Shown one piece after another: positions 1 through 12,543 of a stretch of DNA of 64,000 nucleotides (its first letter is position 1; every line of letters starts with the position of its first letter). Position numbers and translations under genes: made by a program. The notes below the pieces were generated by a model. The model saw nothing but the letters and a program-made list of their open reading frames with translations. It made no database searches and was not told where the DNA came from. This DNA comes from Anthonomus grandis grandis (taxonomy: Eukaryota > Arthropoda > Insecta > Coleoptera > Curculionidae): positions 1,364,001 to 1,428,000 of the forward strand of contig NC_065556.1 in NCBI RefSeq assembly GCF_022605725.1, in the 5' to 3' direction.

Positions 1-589
1 AAAAAATGGTCCGCCACTGAATTATTTCAAATTAAAAATAATTTTTGGATTCCTCGTTCAATTTGTGACAAAAAACCTCTCTTACCTTTTTTTCGTATGT
101 GCCGCCGTTTTTATACAAAAAAAAACATTAGTTAAACTGCTTAGTACTTGAGCAGGTCATCTCGTGAGCATTAATAATTAACTAAAAAAAGAATTATTTT
201 TTTTTAGTTAATTAAATATTAACTTAATGTTCTCACTGCGTTGAATTGTAAAAACTTCCGCAGATTGCGATCCCAAACTAGGAAGACTTATTGAATGCGT
301 TTGTGGTATATCCTGTGTAATCCTAAATCCAGAGTCACTTCCAAGAATCACACCCAGAAAGCATGTTGATAATTAAGTCGAATATCTTATAACATTAAAT
401 ACGTTAGCTGCCGCATGTACCGCCAACGTGGCAGTCAAACCATATGTTCTGTCGGTTGCCGAGGAAATCGGGTGATGGATTATACTTACGCTGGCGGCGC
501 TTTTTCCAATTTTTGTTGGTTTTCATGTGCTATAAGGCATGTAAAAACATTTCTATAATTTAAGAATGATTCTTTTATATTGTGAACTA

Positions 590-925
590 TTTCATAGTAA
601 ATTTTGACAGCCAGCGTCTAATTTAATCTATTTAGTTAAGTGCCAAAAAGTTATTGTGATATAATTATCAGATATACATTCCAATGGATCTTAATAGAAA
701 CTTGATCAGATGAAAAGAATTTATTGGTATCAAAAAATTGTCATTTTTACTACTAATCAGGATATAAACCGAAACGTTTATTAGATAGTAATTATAGTTT
801 TGGAAAAACCCTTGGTTCTATCAAAGGTATTAAATCTATAGTAAATAATTACGCTATAGCATTGTTTTTATGCCAAACTAGCTCTACTAAAGTACTACTT
901 ACCTCTACAAATTAAGAGCAGCCTT
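590..925 (+). repeat. Dispersed repeat beta, copy 1
   Basis: This stretch is a diverged direct copy of 5470-5885. Shared blocks in the same order include ATTTTGACAGCC, TTTAGTTAAGTGCCAAAAA, TTCCAATGGAT, TAGAAACTTGA(T/C)CAGATG, ATATAAACC(G/C)AAAC and GGTTCTATCAAAGGT. Spacing differs by small indels, so the copies are old. Positions 1-590 show no coding signal I can support. Positions 940-1200 share further blocks with 4130-4330 (for example AAAAAGAGTGGAAC), so the repeat unit probably extends to about 1200. Confidence 0.6.
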
Positions 926-1289
926 TACCAAGTAAACTATAATAAACTCAGACAAAACTCTCTTTTGTGCCACTCCAGATGCAGAATTTGCTGAAAACAG
1001 GACAGTTCATGTATAAATTTAATAGTGAGATCAAAAAGAGTGGAACCGATGCTAGGATTTATATTGTTTTCTTGTGCATTTACATTTCAAATATATTTCT
1101 TGTATTTGGTCTTCTCATTAAGATGTACCCATCCAACATATTAAAGAAGTTCAAAAAACATTTTTAAGACAGAATGTTCAGGCAAACCTATGCTTTAATC
1201 AATTTTCGAGATCCTGTCAACAATTGCGAAAGTAATAATAATAATAACGTTTATTAAATTTTTAAGTTTTCTGTGCGATTTTCGTGGCA

Positions 1290-2196
1290 CTGTAGGCGAT
1301 TGCTTAGTGATCATCAGCATGGTTTTTGTCAGGGTAGATCTACGGTGACTAACCTGTTGACTTACCAGTATGATTTGATTGGTGCTTTTGAGAGGTCTGT
1401 ACAGGTCGATAGTGTGTACACAGACTTTTAAAAGGCCTTTGATAGGGTGGTCATTAACATCTGGTTCAGAAGTTTGGGGCTATGGGCCTTGGTAGGACTT
1501 TGGTCGAGTTTTGTCACAGTTTTTTGACTGGTCGCACACAGTTGGTCAGGATAAGTGATTATATTTCTAATGGTATTGAAGTATCTTCAGGCGTGCCTCA
1601 AGGTTCGCATATTGGACCGGTCTTTTTTAACTTGTTCATAAGAGATTTGAGTGATGTAATTGTTCATTCAAAACATCTTGCTTTTGCTGATGATTTTAAA
1701 CTGTATAAAGCCATTGAGTCATATCTTGATGCTGAGCTACTTCAATTGGATTTAAATAGTGTTGCTAAGTGGTGTAATAGCAATAGTCTGGAACTGAATG
1801 TAAAGAAGTGTGTATGTATTTCGTTTGGTCGTTCTAATAAAATTATTAATTATTAATACACAATCAACAATAACGAACTCAAGTCAATTGATACAGTTAA
1901 AGATTTAGGTGTTCTTTTTGATACCAAGCTAACTTTTTTGCCGCACATTTTGGATATTATTAACAGGAGTATGCGTAGTCTTGGTTTTATCACTAGAAAT
2001 AGTGTACATCTTTCACCTTATTGTTTCAAATTACTTTATTACTCTTGGGTACGTTCCTTGCTTGAGTATGCGTCTGTAATTTGGTCCCCTTATTATGATT
2101 CTCATATTGAACACCTTGAGGCTGTACAAAGAAGATTGTTTAGTATTTTGTATTATCTATTTTGTTTTTGTAAACTGGCTCTGCCGTATATTGAAA

Positions 2197-2224
<28 letters not shown>
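1290..2224 (+). pseudogene. Non-LTR retrotransposon RT remnant with TAAA-repeat tail
   Basis: Degenerate reverse transcriptase of a Jockey/CR1-like non-LTR retrotransposon. About 1318-1460 reads HGFCQGRSTVTNL and then DF-stop-KAFDRVV, the usual (F/Y)xDFSKAFD motif with its serine replaced by a stop codon. The frame shifts near 1480. 1482-1856 carries SGVPQGSHIGP and the catalytic FADD. 1860-2185 continues as the thumb region (LLEYASVIW). The copy ends in a run of TAAA units (about 2190-2224), the typical microsatellite-like 3' tail. It is 5'-truncated and has no endonuclease domain. The thumb (LGFITRN, LEYASV) resembles the remnant at 59,121-59,843, which has the same kind of tail, so both probably belong to one family. 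Confidence 0.85.
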
Positions 2225-2228
<4 letters not shown>

Positions 2229-2351
2229 ATACATAATATACTTATTAACCAATACAATAAATAAAAAATGTAAATGTTTAGAAATATCACTGAAGCACAC
2301 TATAAGTACTTGTGCATGATTTGTGGTTACATAATCGGGTAAATGTCAAAT

Positions 2352-3518
2352 TTAGGTAATTAAAGAGTTAACGCCTTCAACCATCCTTATATCATTTGGG
2401 AGCATGTTACACAATCTCGGAGCAAAATATTTTAAGCTACTCTGTCCAGGAGTTTTACGAGTCGTGGTTGGATATGCCAAGTTGTTTTGTCTAGTAGATG
2501 AATTTTGGTTGATATTTAACTCTATTTTGTTTTTATTTATATATTTAAGGATTTATAAACAATAGAGTTGACGCAAATCTAATATCTTACATTCAGAAAA
2601 GAGGCTATCAGTGGGATATATTCTGCCAAAAATCATTTTTAAAAACCATTTTTGAATTGTATTTAATTTTTGTATATGTATTTCAGAAACGCTTCCCCAT
2701 CCCAAAATACCATAAACTAAATGACTTTGTACAAAAGACATATATATAATTTTTAGATGTTCGGTAGTCAAAAAGTCTCGAAGGTACATACATTTTAAGA
2801 GAAGTCCTCTTAACTTCTGAACCATTTGATCGACATGAAGGTCCCATTTCAACAAATTGTCAATTTTAATACCGAGATATTTAAAAGATGTTGCTTCGGG
2901 TATTTCACAATCCCCAATCTTAATGTTGCCAAGCCTTTGAAGGGAACTTCTGTAAGTTGCAAAAGACATGTAGTTAGTTTTTTGTATATTTAAAATTAAT
3001 TTATTGTGTTGAAACCAGTTTCTTAATTCCGCAAAGTCTTTTTTAATTTGGGTTGTTATAATCTGCCAAGACTTTGATCTACAGAGTAAAACGGTGACAT
3101 CTGCAAAACTAACCAGCGTTCCATTTAGTTTAAGCTTAAGCATGTCGTTTACATAAACCGTAAAAAGTAAAGGACCCAACACAGTTCCCTGGGGTACTCC
3201 ATACCTAACATATCTTTCACTGCTTATGGTTCCATTAAAGTCAACACGCTGCGTTCTATTTGTAAGGTAGCTTTTAAACAAATCGGAAACTTTGCCTCGG
3301 AGTCTACAACTGTGTAGTTTTTTTAAGAGTAACTCATGACAGACAGTATCAAATGCCTTAGAAAGATCCACGAACAGGCATAAGCAAGCTTCACTATTAT
3401 CTAGTGCATCAGATATTTGTGATGTTAAAAGTTTAATTGCATCCTGCGTAGATCTTCCCTCCCTGAAACCAAATTGCAAGTCTGATAATACATTCAATTT
3501 AGTTAAGAAAATTGTCAT
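2352..3518 (-). pseudogene. Non-LTR RT, one premature stop and a mutated catalytic motif
   Basis: Reverse transcriptase of a second non-LTR family, read on the minus strand. A single 389-codon frame runs from 3518 to 2352, broken only by one TAA at 2553-2555 (codon 322). Motifs in order are LQFGFREGRST, FVDLSKAFDTV, YGVPQGTVLGPLL, then FADVT where FADDT is expected. The second aspartate of the active site is therefore valine and the enzyme would be inactive. After the stop the same frame encodes the expected basic C-terminal tail (near PTTTRKTPGQSSLKYFAPRL). The 5' part (endonuclease, ORF1) is missing. It lies tail to tail with the plus-strand remnant ending at 2224. Its tail is not the TAAA run, which belongs to the other element. 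Confidence 0.87.
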
Positions 3519-4130
3519 ACTTAGTCTGTAATTTTTTTTCTTTTTTCCTGTACATGATCACCTTATAGAGGAAAAAAAAAGATATAATATGTTCCTTTTT
3601 TACATCCTTCATTTTCGTAGCAATTATCTATAGCTAAATATGAACAGCTATCATGTTCGGTCTAGACAAACCTGAACAGCGGTTTCTGATCATAATCCAA
3701 TATATTTATATAACTATTTATGCCTTAAATACGTCATTGTTCAGGATAGCAAATTTGGCTTGACTTCATTGATGGGGACACCAACTTTGAAAGAAACCTT
3801 AGGATTTTATGTTAGATAATCTACCCCGATGACATTATTCCACTTCTCTTTAACAATGTAAACCACCTTTTACATCTATATTTTTTTATTTTTGTAGAGC
3901 TCTGATAATGTAAAAATTAAATTGCAAAACGTTAACTAACTGATATAGTAGCTTTGATTCAAATTTCTGATCCCTAAACCCATAAAAAATATAACATGTA
4001 TTTATATTCTAGTTTTAAATTACGTTAAGATAGACTTATATATAGATTAATAAATAAATTGATATATTAAGATTATAGAAAAACAGCTATCAGAACTAAG
4101 AAATAGGTAAATGATAATAAGGCGATCTAT
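3519..4130. other. Gene-free AT-rich stretch
   Basis: No coding frame, RNA gene or terminal repeat that I can recognise. Confidence 0.5.
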
Positions 4131-4560
4131 TTTGGCAACCCCGGGTGCAAGATTTGCTAAAGCCAGGTATAGTTTTGATAGTAAGACTGACAAAAAGAGT
4201 GGAACTATTGGTAGGATCTGTTCTGTTACTAAGCTCTGCAAAACTAAGTGTTCTTTCCAGGACATTATTTAGTATAACTAGATCGCGTAGCACCTAGATA
4301 TTTAGAAACTACGGAAGATCAAACAATTGTAGTGGTAAGAAAAGACTTTTTAGTATTTTTGGTCATCTTTCCCTTCGCAAAAAAAAGATAATCGCTATTT
4401 CAGTAATTTTGCAAGTCCGTCTCAAGAATTATAACAGTTTTGCCTTTCTTTCTATTTCTATAGAAGAAATTGGTCTTTTAGATCTGGAAGGTTAAATGTC
4501 ATAATATATACCTTACATAATGATTATTTATCATCCTATATTACATATAACACATTCTAT
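4130..4560 (+). repeat. Dispersed repeat fragment linking families beta and alpha
   Basis: 4140-4210 resembles 1000-1060 (repeat beta). 4385-4500 resembles the repeat-alpha blocks at 24,135-24,250 and 32,655-32,765: AAGATAATCGCT, then TTGCCTTTCTT(C/T)CTATTTC, then TTCTTAGATCT followed by TTAAATG. The short open frames here (72 and 65 codons) have no protein-like signal. The repeat explains this stretch better than a gene. Confidence 0.55.
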
Positions 4561-5469
4561 TATTAGAAAATGGCCATTTGCCTAAGTCTTCCTATATTTC
4601 AGTTTAACGCCAAAGATTGCCAATCCTGAGTTATTTGTTAATTTCACGCTTACAAATCTTCGTTTTTCTTACTTTCTAAGCGTACCTAGACTTCCCTTAT
4701 CAGTACCTTTAAAATATTCAGAAATTTGTAAGCTCCAAAAAAGATAAAAAGGAAATCTTTTCTTATAATGGGTCACTAGGCCCTCTGGAGAACCAATAGT
4801 TTAATTATCGATCTCTTCATGGGGAATATTGTTCTACTCTTCTAGTGCCAACACAATCAGCTCCTAAAGAGTTATTAGTGTGTTTGGCCTCTTAATATGG
4901 ATTTTGACAGCATAAAACATAGATTTTATGTCTGGCGATGTACTGGTCAGTTCATGCTGGATTTGGCTTCTGCTAAAACATTTTGGATCCTTTTAGTGCG
5001 ATGTGGATAGACCCTATCATACATAAAAATGAAATTTGGTCAAAATTCTACTCTCCGAGGTAGCCTTATAAAATTTCCTAGGCATAATGCCCCCTAAATA
5101 ACTGTCCCTTCTTGAAAAGGAACCACTAAGTATGCTGTACGCCTTGGCTCTATCTTAGCTCTTACATACCGGCTGACACTATCAAATCGCGACTTTAGAC
5201 GAGTCCCAAAAAGTACATTTTCCCATTGACGTAAAACCCAGTTCCTATGTATACGGCCTCCATGCCAAACGGCCAGCTTTATATACTCTCGTAAATCCTG
5301 GCACTTTTAAACGTCTTCTTAATTGCAAATTGGTACCAGCCAGCTTTCGCCAAATTGTAGGCTTAGAACTGAATGTTTCATACGGTGCTCTAAAATGCGT
5401 TCTTACCACTGTGACTATGATATTCCAATTGAGTCGAACAAAATTGGCTTGGATTCATTCAATTCAGAG
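4561..5469. other. Gene-free stretch
   Basis: No coding sequence recognised. The 76-codon frame starting at 5323 runs into repeat beta and has no family signature. Confidence 0.45.
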
Positions 5470-5885
5470 TTAAATTTGACAGCCGGCATCCAATTAAATT
5501 TATTTAGTTGGGTGCCAAAAATTTGTTGTGATAAAATGTTGAGATATATTTAAATTCCAATGGATTAATAGAAACTTGACCAGATGGGAAAAAGTCACTA
5601 GGGATAAATAAAAATTATATTTGTTTTCACTAATTATCAGAATATAAACCCAAACATCGATTCTACTGATAAGTTATTGGCTTGTATTTTATGCTTCTTA
5701 CAGAGAATCTATTAGATAAAAATCATAGTTTTGAAAATCAGAACTACATATGTTAAGAAAGGCATAAACATAAAAGTCAGTTCATACTCAATCGTTTAGT
5801 TCTATCAAAGGTTGTGCATCTATCACAAATAACTAAACTATGGTATTTTTGATTTGCCAAACCATCTCTATTTATAGTAGTTGAT
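5470..5885 (+). repeat. Dispersed repeat beta, copy 2
   Basis: Direct counterpart of 590-925 with the same ordered blocks, ending near CCAAACCATCTCTA. This copy carries short insertions, such as the segment around 5670-5800, that copy 1 lacks. Confidence 0.6.
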
Positions 5886-7300
5886 ATAGGGATTTGGTAG
5901 CAAAGGAATTATTAGCATACTATATGAAGTTGACTTTATTAAAGCTATTAATCCTCTTATTTATCAATAACACGATGACGCCTACTAGCAGATCTCCTAT
6001 TAGCACCTTCAGTTTCTTGAAACACTTTTAGTCCAAGTATGCCTGATAACAGATGCCTTGGAAATACCAAGCCTTGCTAAAATCCTATGAATTAATCAGT
6101 TTGGTTGATGTCGAGCGATTATTCTAACTCTATGAAAACCTAAAATTTGATCGTCAGGAATTTTTAAAAAATCGAAAGCTAATTATACTTTTCGAGATTT
6201 ATACAAAATTGACAATTTTCAGCATAAAATTTTGTTTTATCCTTTTTCTTGAAAGAATTTTAACACGATAACATAACCATTTTAACACGGTACATAAGCA
6301 AAATTTTAATAAAGGTTCTAGAATTGGCGTTATACAAGGTCCAATTTAATTGACTCTGTGTGTATCTCCATATCTGATAAATGCACTAGGCTTTCTGTGC
6401 TGAACATAAGCAGAGGTCCAAGTAGTGATAGTTTACAAACGATATTCTTCAAAACAGTGCAGCTTTTAATCAATCTCCACCTTCAGGAGTCTTTTTAAGC
6501 TACTGGAAGACTAGTCATATAACATTTATCTACAAAGCAAAAGATAACCCCCAGGTTAATAATTACTAGTTCATTCAAGGTCTGATGATGCTTTTTTAAG
6601 CGAAACGTATAACCTTCAGAACATATGTTTTGCTTAAAATAAAAAATATTTTGAGACCAAGACTTAAGGTTTTTATTTTTTCTCTACTTACGTAGATCTC
6701 TTTGAGATAATGGACAAATTCTTTTAATAAATAAAAATAAACCTAACCTAATACTAATCGATAAAATTTCTAGGAAGATAACCCTTATTGATGTAGCAAC
6801 CTAAGAACGAAACATAGTAAAAAGATTGTTAAGTACAGGGATTTAGTACATCAGATGCGAAGACAATGAGAAATGAGAAAAATGCAAACAATCCTAATTA
6901 CTGTGTTAACAGTAATAATAAAGAGCCTAATCGAAAACATAAAACTGCTCAAACTTAGGGAAAGCATCTATAGGCTAATGCAGAAGTCGACGCTATTATC
7001 CAGATAACGTCAACTAGTTTAAGAAACATATCATGTAATGTTGAGGTTAGTTTAAGTATATAATTTGTAAATAGGAACGATCAGTGATTTATCCTTCTGA
7101 TATCTGAATTATTTAGGATAAGTAAATGTTCCATCCGTCTCCGGGGGAGAGTGCGAAAAAAATAATACAAGTCTGCAAAAATCGAACTGTAGTAACCAAA
7201 GGTATCCAAACAAAAGATACTTTTAGTTACTACAATATACCATTTACATCAACGTTCTGAACCCTCCCAGCTATATAGCTTTTAAAAGGTAAGGTATTTT
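5886..7300. other. Gene-free stretch with one conserved-looking motif
   Basis: No coding sequence recognised. Around 6580-6620 the phrase CTGATGATGC followed by AAGCGAAACGT looks like the short motif found near ends of Penelope-like elements and some other insect retroelements, but no such RT was found next to it. This assignment is weak. Confidence 0.35.
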
Positions 7301-7309
7301 CCTCAAAAG

Positions 7310-7485
7310 TGAACATTTTTAAGCTTTTTCAACATCAACGAATGTGAAACGATAGAACAAAATTGTCCAGAGAATCGTATACTTTTGAAACAAAGCTTGC
7401 CACTGCGTTCACAGTTGATCTTCTCTTTCTAAAGCCATTTTGAGATTCTGATGAAATATTGTGTTGCTCGATATATGCTTAAACA
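7310..7485 (-). pseudogene. Short non-LTR RT fragment
   Basis: The minus strand reads YIEQHNISSESQNGFRKRRS followed by TVNAVASF, the finger region of a non-LTR RT (QxGFRxxRST). Near 7320 a FVDVEKA block follows in another frame, the start of the first catalytic motif. Nothing downstream is recognisable. It is a small decayed fragment of unknown family. Confidence 0.65.
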
Positions 7486-7633
7486 GGTTTATTTATGAAA
7501 TAAATCTTTGATCTACCTCTGCATCTATCATGTATCATCCTTTTATTGAATTAGTATTCTTGTATATGTACCGATCATTCAGCAACTCTATCTTTTTGAA
7601 ATTCTATTTACTGGAATAAATGCATATATTTAG

Positions 7634-8095
7634 ATGAATCTTTTTTACTTAATAGTTTTATGCTTTCCAAATCTTCAGAAATTATTCAAGTACGTAAAGA
7701 AGCGACATGATCATCTTATGTCGTTTTGTAAAGTCTTCGACCATCTAAACCAATTAATACACAAATATGGTGTGTACAGCCTTGAATTTATAATAATCTT
7801 TATTATGACTCGTTTTGGATTCTGGTTGGATTCTCTGAACAAATTCTCAGAACCTTAACGTTATTACAAATAATGAGTTCTGTTCTCTAATGATTTAAAA
7901 ATGGTCATAGGTATTATTATAAAAACGTAATTTCCATTAAGTCTTTCAACTCTTCAAACAGCAATGGTCGATTATCAATGATAATTAGATCAACTAGTCT
8001 CCTAAAAATTCTTAATCCTTGACTTTAAATTCCATTAATATCAATTTATTTATGATTTTGCTGAAAAAGTGACTTTGACCCTCTCAAGTAAAAAA
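7634..8095 (+). repeat. Dispersed repeat alpha, copy A (partial)
   Basis: Shares ordered blocks with 31,495-31,870 and 37,890-38,395: AAAGTCTTCGACC / AAATCTTTGACTTT, TTAATACACAAATATGGT, ATCAATTTATTT, then AAAAGTGACTTTGA. A 74-codon open frame at 7634-7858 lies inside the repeat and has no conserved counterpart in the other copies, so I do not call it a gene. Confidence 0.65.
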
Positions 8096-8320
8096 ATAAT
8101 TATAAATATTTATTTATTGTTTCATTAAACAAATTAAATACAATATTTATATAATTTAGCAAAGTATTTTTTGGTTATACAATAGGCCGTATAAAATTGC
8201 AGCCATTCAGTTACTTTCACACAAGACTACTGAATCCTTATTTAGCCCTAACCTAAATAAAAATATTATCTATTTGATAAATCTTGCTTCTAACTGCGTC
8301 TTTCACTGGATAGCTACATA

Positions 8321-10369
8321 CAGGGTGTTTATTTGAAAACTTCCCACCAAGGATTTCTCGAAAACCACTGTTTTCGAGAAATCAAAGTCAAGGGGGACAA
8401 CTTTCTAACCTAAAATTACTTCTCCCCCTTTCAGCGTCTGCCCTCCAGGGTCATCCCCTTAAAAATTTTAAATGGCAAGGGGTATCGAGTAATAGCTTGT
8501 TAAAAAGGTCTTTTGAAGTCTTTTATTTTGACGTTTGATTTTTTTAAATCGGTCGATTCGTTTTCGAGAAAATTAAAAAAACCTGTGTTTATCTTAATTT
8601 GTTCAGATAGAAAACAAAAACATGAAAATATCAGTTTTTATTTTAATAGGTGTTCAAAATGTTGCCCGTTAGGGTTTGCCAAATCTACAATTCGTTTATA
8701 ATTTAAAACAGAAATTACCAACATAAAGAGCAATTCCGAAGATTAGACGTGGAAAAAACTAAATAACAACCTGAATTTTTTTCATCAACACAGATATCCT
8801 AGGCGAACTGTATTTATTATTATGCCTGCTTAGTTATTTATAGTTGCTAAGGAAAATAAAGAATTTATTTTGCCGTCAGTTACATTTGTGACAGTCTTGG
8901 AATAGTGAAACTTTATTTCTTGAATTGAAGATTTTATTTCCAAAATGGTTTACACACTAGCCGAAAGAGTGAAAATTATTCTAATTTATAGTGCCCAAAA
9001 TCAATGTACTCGGCAAACTGCCGCTACATTTAACGCCAGACATCCAGAGAAGATAACTTCGCATAGGTATGTTTTGGATCTTGTTACTAAGTTTACTAAA
9101 ACTGGATCTGTTGCAAATGAAAAACGTGATCATCGGCGAATTTTGAATGAAGCCGCTCAAGTTGAAGTTTTGGGTCATTTTGAAATAAATCCTAATACTT
9201 CATTACGCAAAATTGTTGCTGCCACTAGTATTTCATTAGGCTCTGTTCGGTTACACAGTTACCAAACTTCATAAATGTCATCCATTCAAAATTAAAATAT
9301 TGCAAGAGTTAACCGACGAAGATTTCGAAAGGCGAGTTGAGTTTTGTGAAAAAATGATTAAAGCGATTAATGATAATAATATTCATGTAAAGAATATCTG
9401 CTTCGGCGATGAATGAAATTTTATCTGAATGGATTTGTTAATAAGCATAACTGTAGATATTAGAGCAATAAAAATCCTCATGCATTTGTAGAAGGCATAC
9501 CCAGTACCCTCAAAAAATTAATGTATGGGGAGGCATTTTAGGAAATAAAGTGATTAGGCCATTATTTATTAACAGAAATTTAAATGGAGACATTTATTTG
9601 GATATGTCAGAAAATACCATCAATCCATTATCACTGAATCCATTTAAAAATCCATCGAAAATCGATGATGATGGAAATCCTATACTTGATAAGGCTGAAA
9701 TATAATTCTAGTAAGACGGCGCTCCTCCCCACTATGTTCTTCCCGTTCGGTAATGGCTAGACGATGAGTTTCCAGATAAATTGATAGGGCAAAGGAGGAC
9801 TATAGAATGGCCTGCTAGATCTCCTGAAATAACGCCGTTAGACTTTTTTCTATGGGGTCATTTAAAATCTATTGTGTTTACACCCCAACCTGAAAGTTGG
9901 GATGAACTTCGTCAACGCATCGTCGACAGCTGCCATGATATCCCACAACATGTTTTTGAAAATGTCCGTCAGGAATTTGAACATCGCCTATATCATTGTT
10001 TGGCCAAAAACGGGCAATATTTTATTGAAATAAAAACTGATATTTTCATGTTTTTGTTTTCTATCTGAACAAATTAAGATAAACAAAGATTTTTATAATT
10101 TTTTCGAAGACAAATCGACCGATTTAAAAATATCAAACGTCAAAATAAAAAACTTCGAAAGACCTTTTAAACAAGCTATTACTCGATACCCCTTGCTATT
10201 TAAAATTTATAAGGGGATGACCCTGGGGGGCAATGGGTGAAAGGGGGTGAAGTAATTTTAGGTTAGAAAGTTGTCCCCCTTGACAAACCTTTTGACGTAT
10301 TTAAGCGTTTTTTTTTAAACAGTGGTTTTCGATAAATCCGTGGTGGGAAGTTTTCAAATAAATACCCTG
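8321..10369 (+). mobile_element. DD41D (rosa-type) Tc1/mariner element with ~330-bp TIRs
   Basis: A complete but inactive transposon of 2049 bp. The left end CAGGGTGTTTATTTGAAAAC and the right end, read in reverse, CAGGGTATTTATTTGAAAAC form TIRs that remain alignable for about 330 bp (8321-8652 and about 10,021-10,369). Both ends are flanked by TA, the target-site duplication of the superfamily. The right TIR overlaps the transposase stop region. The transposase inside (8945-10,068) is broken. The two TIRs differ at many positions, so the copy is not recent. Confidence 0.88.
8945..10068 (+). pseudogene. Broken DD41D transposase
   Basis: Cut-and-paste transposase remnant. 8945-9274 is an N-terminal helix-turn-helix region of DUF4817 type (starts MVYTLAERVKIILIYSAQNQ; later FTKTGSVANEKR). 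The middle (9275-9780) is frameshifted but shows CFGDE, a damaged CFSDE first catalytic block. About 9716 shows DGAPPHY, with a stop just before it where QQ is expected. 9781-10,068 is the intact C-terminus with EWPARSPEITPLDFFLWGHL. Counting from the DGAPPHY aspartate to the aspartate in PLDFF gives 41 residues between them, hence DD41D. Multiple stops and frameshifts rule out activity. Confidence 0.85.
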
Positions 10370-10660
10370 TATACATATACAAAAATATATATTAATACAT
10401 CCATACAGAAGTAGGAAGCAGATGTTTTCAAAACCATAAGCAGGCAAGTACCACATGTTCTACTTATCAGATACTAGAGACCTTAACAATATAAAATTGG
10501 AATGAAAGAAAAAAAAAGAAATTACAGACATTTTAATGCCATGGGGCTAGAACGGAAAATCAAGTTATTAGATAAATGTAGAACGACCACTATGACAAAA
10601 CCAGTCAAGGAGTGATTTTTTAATTTATTTTTTAAACACCAGAATAGGCATATAAATTAT
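10370..10660. other. Short gene-free spacer
   Basis: Lies between the DD41D element ending at 10,369 and the one starting at 10,661. No gene recognised. Confidence 0.4.
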
Positions 10661-11375
10661 CAGGGTCTGGCAAAATGATCTTCCACATCTTGCGCCGCCA
10701 CTGAATCACTAAAGAGCGAGCCAGCTTAGCGTAGTCGGTTGGCTGCGCCACAGCATAAAGAAACCAGCAGTCTCACTCCGCTCGAAAATGTAAGCGAACT
10801 TATAGCATCCTTAGCCATGCTGCAGCCATGTTCTCCGGATGCCGAGCTCACTGTTTATCGAACTGTGTTCATAGGTGTATCGCCTAGTTCAGCTCCGTAC
10901 TTAGTGACTATTTTAATAGCATTTTTACAAAGCGTAGCGTTTTTTATAAAAACTTTTGTATTAAAAGAGGGGTATGTCAAAAATTATTAATGAAGCAAAA
11001 TAATTGACTTTGCCAAAGTTTTTAATAGCTGCAAATTTGGCTGTATGGCTTAAATAACATAATTAAGCATCAATTAAAGTTGCAGCAATGTAATTTTTTT
11101 TTTTTTTGATTTTTAAGGACATTATTTATATTTCTGCCATTTTAACAGTGTTGCTATATTTAAAAGAGTTGCAAAATTGTATACTTTTACTTTAGTTGGT
11201 ACTTAATAATATAACAAAAATTCGCAGATGTTAGAATTGTTTTGAATTGTTGCCAACTATTTATCTATATTTATTGGCCTAAGAGTTTCTATTTGTTTTG
11301 AAATATTACTTTATTTGTATAATTAGTTATCCTTAAACTACTATGTAGTCAGATGTTAATCTAAAAGCGTTACTA

Positions 11376-12000
11376 TACAGGGTGTTAATTAAGTATGTAC
11401 CATAAATTATTTAACAGGCGATTGTTTGAGTAATTTTAAGACAAAAAGTTCATATGAACATAGGTCCGCAAGTTCTCTGGCGGTGTTATTTATAACATTA
11501 AGGAGCTAATTTACCCCTAATATGATTAAATTTATTAGGTTCAGTGTAATCTCGAACGGGACCTGAAGAAATATTTGTGGCAAAAAAATTGGGGCACCTG
11601 AATTTTGTGCCATTTTTAATATGTTATTTGATTTACTCAAATACAAATACAACTTTTTCGTATCTCGCTTATTTTTCGAGAAAAAAAAAGTCCACTTAAT
11701 TGCATATCCCTGGATCACACAAGGAATTTGGGGAAAAGTTTAATTTGGAATTTATTATTAACTAAGCAAGATACGAAAAAAATTTAAGAGACAAAAAAGT
11801 TTTGTTTGTATAATCCACAGAACATAATAAAAATTGCGCAAAAGTCAGTGGCATATATTTTAGTTGTTGTTAAATTTTAACACCCTGTATATTGAGAACG
11901 AAGAATTTCTGGACATATGTTTATATGAACTTTTTGTTTTAAAATTACTCAAAGAATGGTCTCTAAATTTATGGTACATACCTAATTAACTTTCTGCATG
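11376..12000. mobile_element. MITE with ~90-bp inverted repeats
   Basis: The left arm begins CAGGGTGTTAATTAAGTATG (about 11,378-11,470). The right arm is its inverse (about 11,910-12,000), sharing ATGTACCATAAAT, GAGTAATTTTAA and ACAAAAAGTTCATAT. The roughly 620-bp interior has no transposase. An internal ACACCCTGTA at about 11,880 looks like another terminal motif, so the element may be composite. The CAGGGTGT end suggests it is mobilised by a Tc1/mariner-type transposase. That is inference. Confidence 0.7.
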
Positions 12001-12539
12001 TTTTCTTCTATATCGTCGTTGTTATAGATGTAGAAATGCGATGTTTATTTTTGTTTAAATATTTTGTTAATGTATGAACTTTATTTATATTAAAAAATCA
12101 ATATTTGTACTATGTAGGTATTTTTATTTTACAAGATAATAACATCTAAAAAAATGTTTAAGTCCGGCTCTAGCCAAGGCAAAAGCCGCGTGGACCGTAG
12201 CGAGTGTCAGCGGCATCCCTACCATAAGCAAAAATGCCTCGCCTGCGTTAGTACACATGCACCGAACTCGCTTATTCAAGTCAATGTATTTTTATTGAAG
12301 TGCGACTGCTGGTTTCTTTATGCTGTGGCTGCGCGCTCCTTGCCATTTCTGTTGTCGCCATGAACTGGACGGGCGAGCATCGTGCCTTCGTTATCGAAAC
12401 ATTATTCAAAAGTAACGAATCTGTGATTACGACACAAATAAATTTTCGTACTCACTTCGCGCTTGGTAGACATGATCCAGTTCCAGATCGCAAAACAATA
12501 CTGTTGTGGGTTTCAAATTTTAGAGCTACAGGTTCAGCC

Positions 12540-12543
12540 TTAA
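12540..12543. other. piggyBac target-site duplication TTAA (left)
   Basis: TTAA immediately precedes the left piggyBac end CCCTTTCTTTACCGG. Its partner is at 14,977-14,980. Confidence 0.9.

Noticed and set aside
6580..6620. Penelope-like terminal motif
   Set aside because: Motif only; no Penelope-type RT or GIY-YIG endonuclease found nearby.
10739..10990. 83-codon plus-strand frame
   Set aside because: Lies in the GC-richer 5' region of a DD41D element, has no family signature, and the element's transposase starts elsewhere (12,360).
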